From NCBI GenBank assembly GCA_030041115.1, contig JASHOM010000077.1:1-50695 (forward strand): DNA of 50,695 bases, in the 5' to 3' direction. The position numbers and the translations under genes were made by a program. Below, in pieces: positions 39,906-47,608 of this stretch (its first letter is position 1; the number at the start of each line of letters is the position of its first letter). The notes below the pieces were generated by a model that did not search any database, had not been told where the DNA came from, and worked only from the letters and a program-made list of their open reading frames with translations. This stretch comes from Vulcanimicrobiota bacterium (GTDB lineage Bacteria; Vulcanimicrobiota; Vulcanimicrobiia; Vulcanimicrobiales; Vulcanimicrobiaceae).

Positions 39906-42386
39906 ATGGCTGCGGCCAAGTTCTCCCCCATGCTCGAACAATACTTCGGAATGAAGGCCAAGCATCCCGAAGCGATTCTCCTTTCGCGAGTCGGCGATTT
40001 CTACGAAGCGTACGGCGATGATGCGGAAACGGTTGCGCGCGCGCTCCAGATCGCGCTGACGAGTAAGGAAGCCGGTGCGGGTAAGCGCGTCGCGATGGCC
40101 GGCGTGCCGCATCATGCGTTGGGCGGATACCTCGCGCGCCTCGTTGCCGCGCGATTCATCGTCGCGCTGGCCGAACAACTGGAGGCGCCGCAGCCGAACC
40201 GGCTCGTCCGTCGCGACGTCGTGCGGCTGGTGACGCCCGGCACGGTCATCGAGGAGCAGCTGCTCGACGGGAAGCAGAACAACTATCTAGCCGCCGTGGC
40301 CGCGGTGGCCGACACGTTTGCGCTGGCCTTTGTCGACGTGTCGACGAGCTATTGCGCCGCGACCGCGATCGCCGGCGACGACGCCTACGACGAGCTGCTT
40401 GCGGAGCTGGCGCGGATCGGTCCCGTGGAGATCGTCGCCGACGTTCCCGCCGATCTGCGAGCCTCGATGAGCCCGGTCGTGGAAACGATGGGCGCGCGAT
40501 TGGTCACGCCGGGCCTCGGCGCCGTCGAAACGCGCGCGCGCGAGTCGTTCGACGGCTTTTCCATCGACGAGTCGCTGGCCATCCATCGGGCGCTCGAAGC
40601 GCTGGCCGCGTTCGTCCGGCGCACCGGCGTCACCAACGGCGAAGGCGTTCCGGGCGAACCGAACCTCTATCGGCGGCAGCATTTTCTGGCGCTGGATCCC
40701 GCAACGCGCAAGCATCTCGAGCTGACGCGCGCCGCCGGTCAGAACGCGCGGGCTACCCTTCTCGCGACCCTAGACTCGTGCGTGACGTCAATGGGTTCGC
40801 GCATGCTGGGCCGCTGGATACTCGCACCGCTCGTCGATCGCGAGCGCATTACGGCACGTCAAGATGCGGTCGGCTCGTTCGTCGGCGAACATTCTCGACG
40901 CGACGCGATTCGCGAGCTGCTCAAAGGGGCGTTCGATCTCGAACGAATCGCGCAGAAGATTCGCTTCCGCCGGGCGATGCCGCGCGATCTGGCGTCCTTG
41001 CGGCGAACGCTCGAGATCCTTCGGCCACTCGCGCAGGTCGCGCCGCCGGTGCTCGCACCGCTGCTCGGACGCATCGCCGATTTCAGCGACGTGCTCGCTG
41101 ATTTGCAGCGCACGCTCTCGGACGAACCGCCCGCGACGCCGAGCGACGGCGGGGCGATTCGTCCGCAGGCCGACCCGGAGCTCGCCGAGTGTCTCGCCTT
41201 GCGAACCGACGCGCGGGCCAAGCTGTTCGAGCTCGAGCAACGCGAGCGCGAGCGCACCGGCATCAAGACCCTCAAAGTGAAATACGCGAGTCCCTTCGGC
41301 TACGCGATCGAGGTGGGCAAAAGCTACGCCGATTCCGTCCCCCCGGAGTACGTGCGGAAGCAGACGCTGACGAGCGGAGAGCGCTACGTCACGCCGGAGC
41401 TCAAGGAGCTCGAGCTGGCGATCTCCGGCGCGCAAACGCGCCAGGAGCGGCTCGAGCAAGAACTCTTCGATGCGCTGCTCGAACGAATCGCCGGCCGAGT
41501 CGAGGCATTGTTGGCAGCCGCAGATGCGATCGCCGAAATCGACGTTCTCACCTCGCTCGCGCAATGCGCGGCCGAGCGCGGCTACGTTCGACCGAGCTTC
41601 GTCGACGAGAGCATCGTGACCATCGACGACGGACGCCACCCCGTCATGGAGGCGGCGCTGCACTCGAAGTTCGTGCCCAACGATCTGGACCTGCAGGCAA
41701 CGCAGCGCCGCTTCCTGCTCCTGACGGGTCCGAACATGGGCGGTAAGTCCACCTATCTACGGCAAACGGGGCTGCTCGCGATCATGGCGCAGATCGGTTC
41801 GTTCGTGCCGGCAAAGAAAATGGTGCTGGGCATCGTGGACCGCATGTTCACCCGAATCGGAGCGGGCGACGATCTCGCATCGGGTCAGTCGACCTTCTAC
41901 ATGGAAATGGCCGAGGCCGCCACCATTCTGCGGCGCAGCACGCAGCGCTCGTTGCTGTTGATCGACGAAGTCGGGCGCGGGACCGGGACGCTCGACGGAC
42001 TCGCGATCGCACAAGCGATCTGCGAATTTCTCCTTTCGCTTGGCGAACGGACGCCGCTCGTGCTCTTTGCAACGCACTTCCACGAGCTCTGCGCGCTGAG
42101 CGATCACTGGAGCAGCGTGGTCAACTATCACATCACCGCGGTCGAGAATACCTCGCGCGGCGGCGCGCCCGTCTTTTCGCATCGCGTTCAGCCGGGAAGC
42201 TCGTCGCGCTCGTTCGGAATCGAAGTCGCGCGCATGGCTGGACTGCCCGAAGCGGTCGTGGAGCGGGCCCGTGAGATTGCCGACGCACTTTCCGGTGAAG
42301 CGGACGTCGAAGCGCGCGTCCCGATGCGCAAAAAGATGCCGAAGCGAGCACCCACGGAAAGCCAGCTTTCGCTGCTGCGATCCTGA
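39906..42386 (+). CDS. mutS: DNA mismatch repair protein MutS
   Basis: An 826-residue MutS1. The mismatch-reading F-x-E motif is in RVGDFYEAYGD (about 27-37). The lever and clamp regions follow. The C-terminal ATPase has Walker A GPNMGGKSTYLRQ near 608-620, Walker B LLLIDEVGRGTGTLDG and the later ATHFHEL. It recognises mispairs and recruits MutL, also encoded here. ATG 39906 lies three bases after the miaB stop. The last residues (MRKKMPKRAPTESQLSLL) contain a possible clamp-binding peptide (QLSLL). Confidence 0.97.
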   Translation: MAAAKFSPMLEQYFGMKAKHPEAILLSRVGDFYEAYGDDAETVARALQIALTSKEAGAGKRVAMAGVPHHALGGYLARLVAARFIVALAEQLEAPQPNRLVRRDVVRLVTPGTVIEEQLLDGKQNNYLAAVAAVADTFALAFVDVSTSYCAATAIAGDDAYDELLAELARIGPVEIVADVPADLRASMSPVVETMGARLVTPGLGAVETRARESFDGFSIDESLAIHRALEALAAFVRRTGVTNGEGVPGEPNLYRRQHFLALDPATRKHLELTRAAGQNARATLLATLDSCVTSMGSRMLGRWILAPLVDRERITARQDAVGSFVGEHSRRDAIRELLKGAFDLERIAQKIRFRRAMPRDLASLRRTLEILRPLAQVAPPVLAPLLGRIADFSDVLADLQRTLSDEPPATPSDGGAIRPQADPELAECLALRTDARAKLFELEQRERERTGIKTLKVKYASPFGYAIEVGKSYADSVPPEYVRKQTLTSGERYVTPELKELELAISGAQTRQERLEQELFDALLERIAGRVEALLAAADAIAEIDVLTSLAQCAAERGYVRPSFVDESIVTIDDGRHPVMEAALHSKFVPNDLDLQATQRRFLLLTGPNMGGKSTYLRQTGLLAIMAQIGSFVPAKKMVLGIVDRMFTRIGAGDDLASGQSTFYMEMAEAATILRRSTQRSLLLIDEVGRGTGTLDGLAIAQAICEFLLSLGERTPLVLFATHFHELCALSDHWSSVVNYHITAVENTSRGGAPVFSHRVQPGSSSRSFGIEVARMAGLPEAVVERAREIADALSGEADVEARVPMRKKMPKRAPTESQLSLLRS

Positions 42387-42443
42387 GAATCGGTTGAGCG
42401 CCGCGGAGAGGGGTTGGCGGCGCGCCGCCGGAAGGGCGAAACC

Positions 42444-43046
42444 TTGAGAATCTCGTTCGCGCGCTTGGGATTCTGCGTACCGGTCGCCGTAATCGCCGCC
42501 GCTATCGCCGATCCGATCGTAGAGTTCGGTTCGAACGCCGGCTGGTTCGGGGCCGGAAGCTTTACCGATCGCAGCAACATCGACGTCGCCCCCGCACTGC
42601 TCGCCGGTATCGCGCTGCTGGTGATTTTGGTCGTGCGCGGCGCCCACGCGATCGTGTCGGGCAGCGCGGCGGACGGCCGAAACCTCGGATCGCTCCCATG
42701 GATTTTCGCACTCCAAATCCTGACGCTCTTTGGGATGGAGACGGCGGAGCAGTTCGTGGTGTTCGGACATGCGTTGGGTCCGACGATCTGGCTGGGTGCG
42801 CCACCCCCCATTAGTTTGGCCGTTCATGCCGCCGTTTGCCTGGCCGTGACGTACGCCATCGTGCGATCGAGGCGAACGCTTGCGGCGACGACCCTGCGCG
42901 TCATCGCGCTCATCGAGGCGATCGCGCGTTTCAGCGCGCGCGTCCCGCTGCCGGAATTCACCCGCCGCTTCGCGGTGGCGTGTTTCGCGATTCTTCTGCC
43001 CGTTTTCTGCACGATCGGAGAACGCGCGCCCCCCCGGCTTAGCTAG
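42444..43046 (+). CDS. Integral membrane protein of unknown function
   Basis: A 200-residue protein with about five hydrophobic helices and few polar motifs; not recognised. The chosen TTG at 42444 has GGAAGGG seven bases upstream, a better signal than TTG 42414, which would add MAARRRKGET. It begins 57 bases after mutS on the same strand, and its last residues are RAPPRLS. A GC-rich hairpin (GGCGGCG-GCT-CGCCGCC) lies in the 69 bases before the LCP gene, without a U-tract. Function unknown. Confidence 0.6.
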   Translation: MRISFARLGFCVPVAVIAAAIADPIVEFGSNAGWFGAGSFTDRSNIDVAPALLAGIALLVILVVRGAHAIVSGSAADGRNLGSLPWIFALQILTLFGMETAEQFVVFGHALGPTIWLGAPPPISLAVHAAVCLAVTYAIVRSRRTLAATTLRVIALIEAIARFSARVPLPEFTRRFAVACFAILLPVFCTIGERAPPRLS

Positions 43047-43115
43047 AAGACCGCATTCGCAGCCTCCCTGCGGGCGGCGGCTCGCCGCCGCCGAGGGCGT
43101 CATTGGGGGAAAACC

Positions 43116-44237
43116 ATGTTTGCAAAGCAATGGGTACGCGTCGCGGCGATCGCGACCGCGGCCGTCGTGTCGGTGGCGGCCGGATACGTGGCTTTACGCG
43201 GGCCGATCCGCCAGCAGGTCGTAGCGCAAACCGCGCGCCGATCCTTTGGACAGCTGAAGCTCAATCTTCTGATCCTCGGCTATCAAGCCGATGAAATGAC
43301 GACCGACACGATCATTCTCGCGCACCTGGACGTGAGCCGCCGCACCGCGACGCTCGTTTCGATTCCGCGCGACACGTGGGTCCGCGTGCCGGGCGAAGGT
43401 TATGCCAAGATCAACTCGGCCTACGCGTTCGGCGGCGCGCACGCGACGGCCAGGGTCACGAGCAAGCTTTTGGGCGGCGTTCCAATCGACGCGATCGTGG
43501 CGTTGCAGCCGGAAGGCGCGGCGGCGATCGTCGAGGCGATGGGCGGGCTCGACGTCAACGTCGATGAGACCATGAACTACGACGACGACAGCGGCGACCT
43601 TCACATCCATCTTCAGCGGGGCGAACAACACCTCACGGGCGATCAAGTGGCCGGCTACGTGCGCTTCCGGGAAGATCCTGCGTCGGACTTTGGCCGGGTA
43701 AAAAGGCAGCAGCAGGTGCTCAAGCTCTTGATCGACCAAGTTAGCGAACCTCAAAATTGGGCCAAGCTGCCGCAGATTCTACGACTCGCGCGCAAACGGG
43801 TGAACACGACGATGAGCGATCGCCAGCTAGTTTCGTTGTTGGCGATCTACCGCAACGTACCGGACGAGAACATCCGCTCGTTCACGCTTCCGAGCAAAGC
43901 CGGGTGGATTGGCGACGCGTCGGTCGTCTTCGCCGATCCGCGTTGGGCAAAGCTGATCGGCGCCGTTCTCTTCGGCCGTAGCGATCCGCCGCAGGACGAG
44001 GTCCTCGTCGCCAACGCCACGGGAAACGCGATGCTCGACGGAACGATCGTGGGAGCGTTGCGCGGCGCCGGCTGGAACGTCCCGACCTTCGTCGACGCAA
44101 AGCCGAAGCGGCGTAGCGTCGTGGTGGGCACCTCGCCGGCCGCCATCGCGCTCGCGAAAGCCTTCGCCACGACGATTCGCCCAGGCTCGAAGACCGCGCT
44201 CGTTCTCGGTGCCGATCTCGCGCCCGACACCGAGTGA
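43116..44237 (+). CDS. LytR-CpsA-Psr (LCP) family cell-envelope ligase
   Basis: A 373-residue LCP protein. One N-terminal anchor (about 9-27), then the LCP catalytic domain (about 50-210) with TDTIILAHLDVSRRTATLVSIPRDTWV split across positions 61-87, YAKINSAYAFGG, and the later arginine-rich GYVRFREDPASDFGR. The conserved Asp and Arg residues bind pyrophosphate and magnesium in this family. A LytR_C domain (about 290-373, VLVANATGNAMLDGTI) ends it. LCP enzymes attach glycopolymers to peptidoglycan or to acceptors at the outer face. ATG 43116 has GGGGGA upstream. Confidence 0.9.
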   Translation: MFAKQWVRVAAIATAAVVSVAAGYVALRGPIRQQVVAQTARRSFGQLKLNLLILGYQADEMTTDTIILAHLDVSRRTATLVSIPRDTWVRVPGEGYAKINSAYAFGGAHATARVTSKLLGGVPIDAIVALQPEGAAAIVEAMGGLDVNVDETMNYDDDSGDLHIHLQRGEQHLTGDQVAGYVRFREDPASDFGRVKRQQQVLKLLIDQVSEPQNWAKLPQILRLARKRVNTTMSDRQLVSLLAIYRNVPDENIRSFTLPSKAGWIGDASVVFADPRWAKLIGAVLFGRSDPPQDEVLVANATGNAMLDGTIVGALRGAGWNVPTFVDAKPKRRSVVVGTSPAAIALAKAFATTIRPGSKTALVLGADLAPDTE

Positions 44238-44244
44238 GACGCCC

Positions 44245-45573
44245 TTAGCCCCCGAGAGCCGGGAAGATGATTTGCGCCGTAGAGATCAGCGTCAGCATGC
44301 CCACGAGGAACGCGGTCGTCCAGGCAATGACGTTGAAAAGGGAGCTGTTCGTCCATGCCCCCATCAACCGTCTGTCGTTGATGAGCAATAGCATGAGAAC
44401 GAGAACGACCGGCAGCAGCACGCCGTTGAGCACTTGCGAATAGAAGATGATTCCGCCCAGCGGCGCACCCGGAATCACGACGACGCCGGCGCCGATGACG
44501 ATGAGCGCGAGGTAGAAGCCGTAAAAGATCGGAGCTTCAAAGAAGCGGTGGTCGACCCCGCGCTCGAATCCGAAGGCCTCGCAGACGTAGTATGCGGTCG
44601 AGAGCGGAAGAATCGAGGCCGTGAAAACGGCCGCGTTGAGCAATCCCAACGCGAAGAGCAGCGCCGCGAACTTTCCGGCGATGGGCGCGAGCGCGACGGC
44701 AACGTCGCCGACGCTGTTGCTCACGTTGATCGCATGTCCGCCGGCATGAAGGTTGTGGATGTAGATCGTCGCCGCGCAGGCCACGATGATGAAATACGCG
44801 ATCACGTCGGTCCATATTCCACCGGTTACCACGTCGAGGCGCGAGTAGCGATAATCATCCTCGCGGATGCCTTTGTCGACCACTGCTGCTTGAATGTAAA
44901 ACTGCATCCATGGCGATATCGTCGTGCCGATCACGGCAATGATCATGATGACGTACGCCTTCGACGCTTGAAAGTGCGGGATCACGCTCTGACGTACGAC
45001 GTCGCCCCAATCGGGACGAACCATGAAGGCGCTGACCACGTACGCAACGTAGACCAAGCAGAAGAAGAAAAAGATCCGCTCGACGAGCTTGGCCGTCCCC
45101 CGCGTGACTGTGAGAAAGACGAAGAGCGCCGCGCCCAGGACCATGGCGATTTTGAAGGCTTCGGCATTCGAAACGTGCAGATAGCCGCCAAAGATCGGGG
45201 CGGATGCCGCCACACCGGCGAATTCGGTAGCCGTATTGCCGACGTCGCCGAGAACGAACAGAAGGAGACACCAGAACGTCACCTTTACTCCGAAGTTCTC
45301 GCGAATGAGGTCGGCTAATCCCTTGCCCGTGACCGCGCCCATGCGGGCGCACATTTCCTGAACGACGACGAGCGCGACCGTGATCGGCACCAACAGCCAG
45401 AGTAGCGAATAGCCGAACTGCGCGCCTGCCTGCGAATAGGTCCAGATGCCGCCGACGTCGTTGTCGGCGTTTGCGGTGATGATGCCGGGGCCGACGATCG
45501 ACAGAAACATGATGATCGAGCGCCAAACGTTCGGGCGGGCGACTCGCTTTGCCGGCATGGTTTGCGCGGTCAT
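44245..45573 (-). CDS. NRAMP-like divalent metal transporter with altered metal-site motifs
   Basis: A 442-residue NRAMP-superfamily protein with about eleven helices. In helix 1 the standard DPGN is D39-V-G-G (ANADNDVGGIW): the aspartate stays, the asparagine is glycine. In helix 6 the standard A-x-x-M-P-H is T-T-I-S-P-W (IGTTISPWMQFY), so the sulfur ligand methionine is serine. In classical MntH/NRAMP the Asp, Asn and Met select Mn and Fe. Loss of Met and Asn points to the NRAMP-related, magnesium-type or another specificity. It lies 39 bases after the porin gene, likely one operon. Converges with the LCP gene, seven bases between stops. Confidence 0.85.
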   Translation of the reverse strand: MTAQTMPAKRVARPNVWRSIIMFLSIVGPGIITANADNDVGGIWTYSQAGAQFGYSLLWLLVPITVALVVVQEMCARMGAVTGKGLADLIRENFGVKVTFWCLLLFVLGDVGNTATEFAGVAASAPIFGGYLHVSNAEAFKIAMVLGAALFVFLTVTRGTAKLVERIFFFFCLVYVAYVVSAFMVRPDWGDVVRQSVIPHFQASKAYVIMIIAVIGTTISPWMQFYIQAAVVDKGIREDDYRYSRLDVVTGGIWTDVIAYFIIVACAATIYIHNLHAGGHAINVSNSVGDVAVALAPIAGKFAALLFALGLLNAAVFTASILPLSTAYYVCEAFGFERGVDHRFFEAPIFYGFYLALIVIGAGVVVIPGAPLGGIIFYSQVLNGVLLPVVLVLMLLLINDRRLMGAWTNSSLFNVIAWTTAFLVGMLTLISTAQIIFPALGG

Positions 45574-45612
45574 CGCTTGCGGCTCATTCCGGATCGGAGC
45601 AGCGCCGGCGTC

Positions 45613-46989
45613 TCAAATCTGCACATGATATCGCAGCCCGAATATCGCGACCGGACCTCGCGCCGCGTTATACGCGGGGTTTCGAACGAACTGGTAATCG
45701 GCGGTAACTGCCGCATCCGCACCGACACCCGCCTTGTAGTACGCTTCGACGATTCGTTCAGCCGCGTACGAGAGGGCCCCGTCGCCTATCAGTATGCCAA
45801 GTCCGCCGGCTGCGAAGTATTGCTGCGCCGGAGCCGAGATCGCGTTCACTACTCCGGCGAGTCCGATGGCGTCGTTGGGACGGCCGTAGAGTCCGCCATC
45901 GACCGATACTCCGGCACAGGCCGACCGGTCGACGTCCGTGAACTCAAAAGCCTCGTACGTTCCGTTCATCGCACTGAGCCGGCCGAAGACGCCGACGTGA
46001 GGAGCAAGCTCCTGATAGGCGTTGACGCCGCCGCCCAGCTTCCAATGACGCGCCGTTCTGACGGCGGCGGTGCTTGGCGGCTGCCCGCTGCCGGCGGCTG
46101 CCGCGAGCGCGTCGGCGTACGATCCCATGAAACCGTAGTCGCCGTAGACGAGTGCTTTGATCGCTCCCGGACGTCCGCCGAATAGCGAGGTTCGCCGCTC
46201 GAACTCGACGATCGGAGAATATTCAAAGAATGGCACCGGTTCGATCGCGATCGTGTTCGGCACGGTTGAGAGCTGAAACAATCCCACGCGCAGGGTCGAT
46301 CGTGAAGAGTAGAGTTCCGCGCTCAAACCGTAGGTATATCCCCAAGCGTCCGCGGCGTAATCGAACGAACCCATGTCGATGATCGACCAGTTCATAAAGT
46401 CGTTTGAAGGATCGTGCGCATAGGGATTCGTGTCAAAGACGTCCGTGACGGCGAACTTTCCGAACGTTAGCGTCAGGCGATTCGGGCTTACCGCGGTGCC
46501 GAGCTGATTGACGCCGGGGTCGACCGTCAGGAGCGGCGTGCCGAAATTGAACGTTTGGCGCAAGAACAGACGCTGAACTCGCTCGTACGTACTTGCGCTG
46601 CCGACCTTGTAGGCTTCGCCGGAGACGTATCCTGCGACCCCGAACGTTCCCGAGTACGGAGCCGGCGCGCCCGGCGGGTTGGGAAATCCGAGGCCGTAGC
46701 CTTGGTCGGCTTCAGGATTTACGTAGAATTCGGCGCCTTTCCAAAGCCGCAAACCGAGGAAAAGCGTCGTGGAGAACGTCTTCGCCGTGTCGGCGTTAGG
46801 ATCGAGGCTTTGCGAGCCCGAGTAGGCGGCGGCGAACTCCCCGTGATACTGCTGAACGTCCGTCGCTTGGCCGTGAATGCTCCATTGCTCGGCCTTTGGG
46901 GCGGCCGAAGGTGACGGTGACGAACTGGGAGCGGTCGTCGCTACGGGTGTCGCCGTTTGCAGCGCCGCGAGAAGGGCAGCGAGCAGCAT
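45613..46989 (-). CDS. OprB-like carbohydrate-selective-type porin
   Basis: A 458-residue outer-membrane porin of the OprB family. A short signal (LLAALLAALQTATPVA) and a Ser/Pro linker are followed by WSIHGQATDVQQYHGEFAAAYSG and FSTTLFLGLRLWKGAEFYVNPEADQG, both typical for OprB. The C-terminal strand ends in FGLRYHVQI. The visible start ATG 46989 gives a signal without basic residues, and a TAG stop lies four codons upstream, so the start may be disturbed. Porins of this group next to NRAMP genes may admit metal ions rather than sugars; the operon with the NRAMP-like gene supports that as inference. Confidence 0.84.
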   Translation of the reverse strand: MLLAALLAALQTATPVATTAPSSSPSPSAAPKAEQWSIHGQATDVQQYHGEFAAAYSGSQSLDPNADTAKTFSTTLFLGLRLWKGAEFYVNPEADQGYGLGFPNPPGAPAPYSGTFGVAGYVSGEAYKVGSASTYERVQRLFLRQTFNFGTPLLTVDPGVNQLGTAVSPNRLTLTFGKFAVTDVFDTNPYAHDPSNDFMNWSIIDMGSFDYAADAWGYTYGLSAELYSSRSTLRVGLFQLSTVPNTIAIEPVPFFEYSPIVEFERRTSLFGGRPGAIKALVYGDYGFMGSYADALAAAAGSGQPPSTAAVRTARHWKLGGGVNAYQELAPHVGVFGRLSAMNGTYEAFEFTDVDRSACAGVSVDGGLYGRPNDAIGLAGVVNAISAPAQQYFAAGGLGILIGDGALSYAAERIVEAYYKAGVGADAAVTADYQFVRNPAYNAARGPVAIFGLRYHVQI

Positions 46990-47029
46990 GCGCTTCCACT
47001 AATGCCTCATGCCGAATGTCACGCTGCGG

Positions 47030-47176
47030 CTAGCTGACGAGTGCTCGCCAAAAGCTGAACGGGGCGCTACCGTTCTGTCCCTGGTTTGCCCGCAAGCTGT
47101 CGTTATGAAAGCCTGCATCTCGCGGCCGAACGACGTTGCGGCCAAAGGCAATCAGAGCTGCCAGAATTTTTTTCAT
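47030..47176 (-). CDS. Short ORF with strong start signal ahead of the porin
   Basis: ATG at 47176, preceded by AGGAGGT seven bases upstream (the best ribosome site in the region), opens 48 codons: MKKILAALIAFGRNVV, then polar residues ending in FWRALVS. The first ten residues look like a signal peptide start, but the hydrophobic run stops early. In the next frame the sequence continues LAATSFGREMQAF, which would extend it. So it may be a leader peptide for the porin operon or a frame-disrupted small secreted protein. It ends 40 bases before the porin ATG. Confidence 0.5.
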   Translation of the reverse strand: MKKILAALIAFGRNVVRPRDAGFHNDSLRANQGQNGSAPFSFWRALVS

Positions 47177-47205
47177 GACACGTACCTCCTAGTGGTGAAC
47201 GGTTT

Positions 47206-47229
47206 GCCGCGCCGAATGCACGGCGCGGC
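47206..47229. other. Perfect hairpin before the short ORF
   Basis: GCCGCGCC (47206-47213) and GGCGCGGC (47222-47229) are perfect complements around an eight-base loop. It has no U-tract on the minus strand and ends about 18 bases before the AGGAGG, so it could affect ribosome access or RNA stability. Confidence 0.6.
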
Positions 47230-47231
47230 GC

Positions 47232-47257
47232 AAAAATAGCCGGCTCGTTCCGAGCCG
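47232..47257 (-). terminator. Terminator-like hairpin 2 of the leader
   Basis: On the minus strand CGGCTCG-GAA-CGAGCCG (plus 47241-47257) is followed by GCTATTTTTG. A seven-pair GC-rich stem with a short U-rich run fits an intrinsic terminator, though the U-run is offset by two bases. Confidence 0.55.
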
Positions 47258-47312
47258 CGCGCACGAGCTACTGCCTGGTCCGTCGTCCATGGCGAGGCAT
47301 CACCCCCTTTCC

Positions 47313-47352
47313 AAAATAAAAAACTGTCGCCGCTCCCCGCAAGCCGACAGTT
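47313..47352 (-). terminator. Intrinsic terminator 1 of the leader
   Basis: On the minus strand AACTGTCG and CGACAGTT (plus 47345-47352 and 47322-47329) form an eight-pair stem with inner GGCT/AGC pairing, followed by TTTTTTATTTT (plus 47313-47323). This is a canonical intrinsic terminator. No gene lies upstream on that strand within view, so it probably acts inside the leader or ends a small RNA. Confidence 0.8.
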
Positions 47353-47429
47353 CGAGAAACCTTGCGCGATCAAATCGCGCCATCTCCCTCAATGTCGAGC
47401 TTTAGCACCGCACGACGTAGGCCTCCTTG

Positions 47430-47462
47430 TCATTCCGAGCCCTTCGGCTATGTTCGGGATGA
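47430..47462. repeat. REP-like imperfect palindrome
   Basis: TCATTCCGA (47430-47438) pairs with TCGGGATGA (47454-47462) at eight of nine positions, with AGCC/GGCT nested inside around CTTC. The core GAGCCCTTCGGCT-x-x-x-TTCGGGATGAAC resembles dispersed repeats of GC-rich genomes. The remaining 146 bases to mutL hold no gene or clear promoter. Confidence 0.4.
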
Positions 47463-47608
47463 ACTTCATCGAGGAGGTCAGCCGCATTAGATTCCGCCTT
47501 GATTCGGCGGGATCTGGTCACCCGTTGGGGTCTCTCGACCTTTCCGGGCAGCGGCGTCTCTTCGTACAGACGCCTCACCTAACGAGGAATCCTTCAACCA
47601 GGATACTC

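Larger units (their letters stand above)
47177..47429 (-). promoter_or_regulatory. Long structured leader of the porin/NRAMP-like operon
   Basis: No gene is convincing in these 253 bases. In minus-strand order there are five hairpins: GCGCGAT/ATCGCGC (plus 47364-47380), a terminator (47313-47352), TGCCT/AGGCA (about 47270-47300), a second terminator-like stem (47232-47257) and GCCGCGCC/GGCGCGGC (47206-47229). Next comes AGGAGG before the short ORF. Two early terminators ahead of a metal-transport operon suggest attenuation or a riboswitch. It did not match the manganese yybP-ykoY pattern or another class I know. Confidence 0.5.

Noticed and set aside
38325-40178. A 617-codon minus-strand frame
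   Set aside because: It is antisense to miaB and the start of mutS, which are certain.
47173-47373. A 66-codon minus-strand frame in the leader
   Set aside because: It passes through both terminator-like hairpins and lacks a ribosome site; the 48-codon frame at 47176 has a much better start.
47177-47429. Manganese (yybP-ykoY) riboswitch
   Set aside because: The characteristic GGGGAGUAG and the closing GCAAGACC elements are not present.
47450-47608. N-terminal extension of MutL to 47450
   Set aside because: The extra 53 residues are not MutL-like and overlap the REP-like palindrome; GTG 47609 or 47651 fits the family start.
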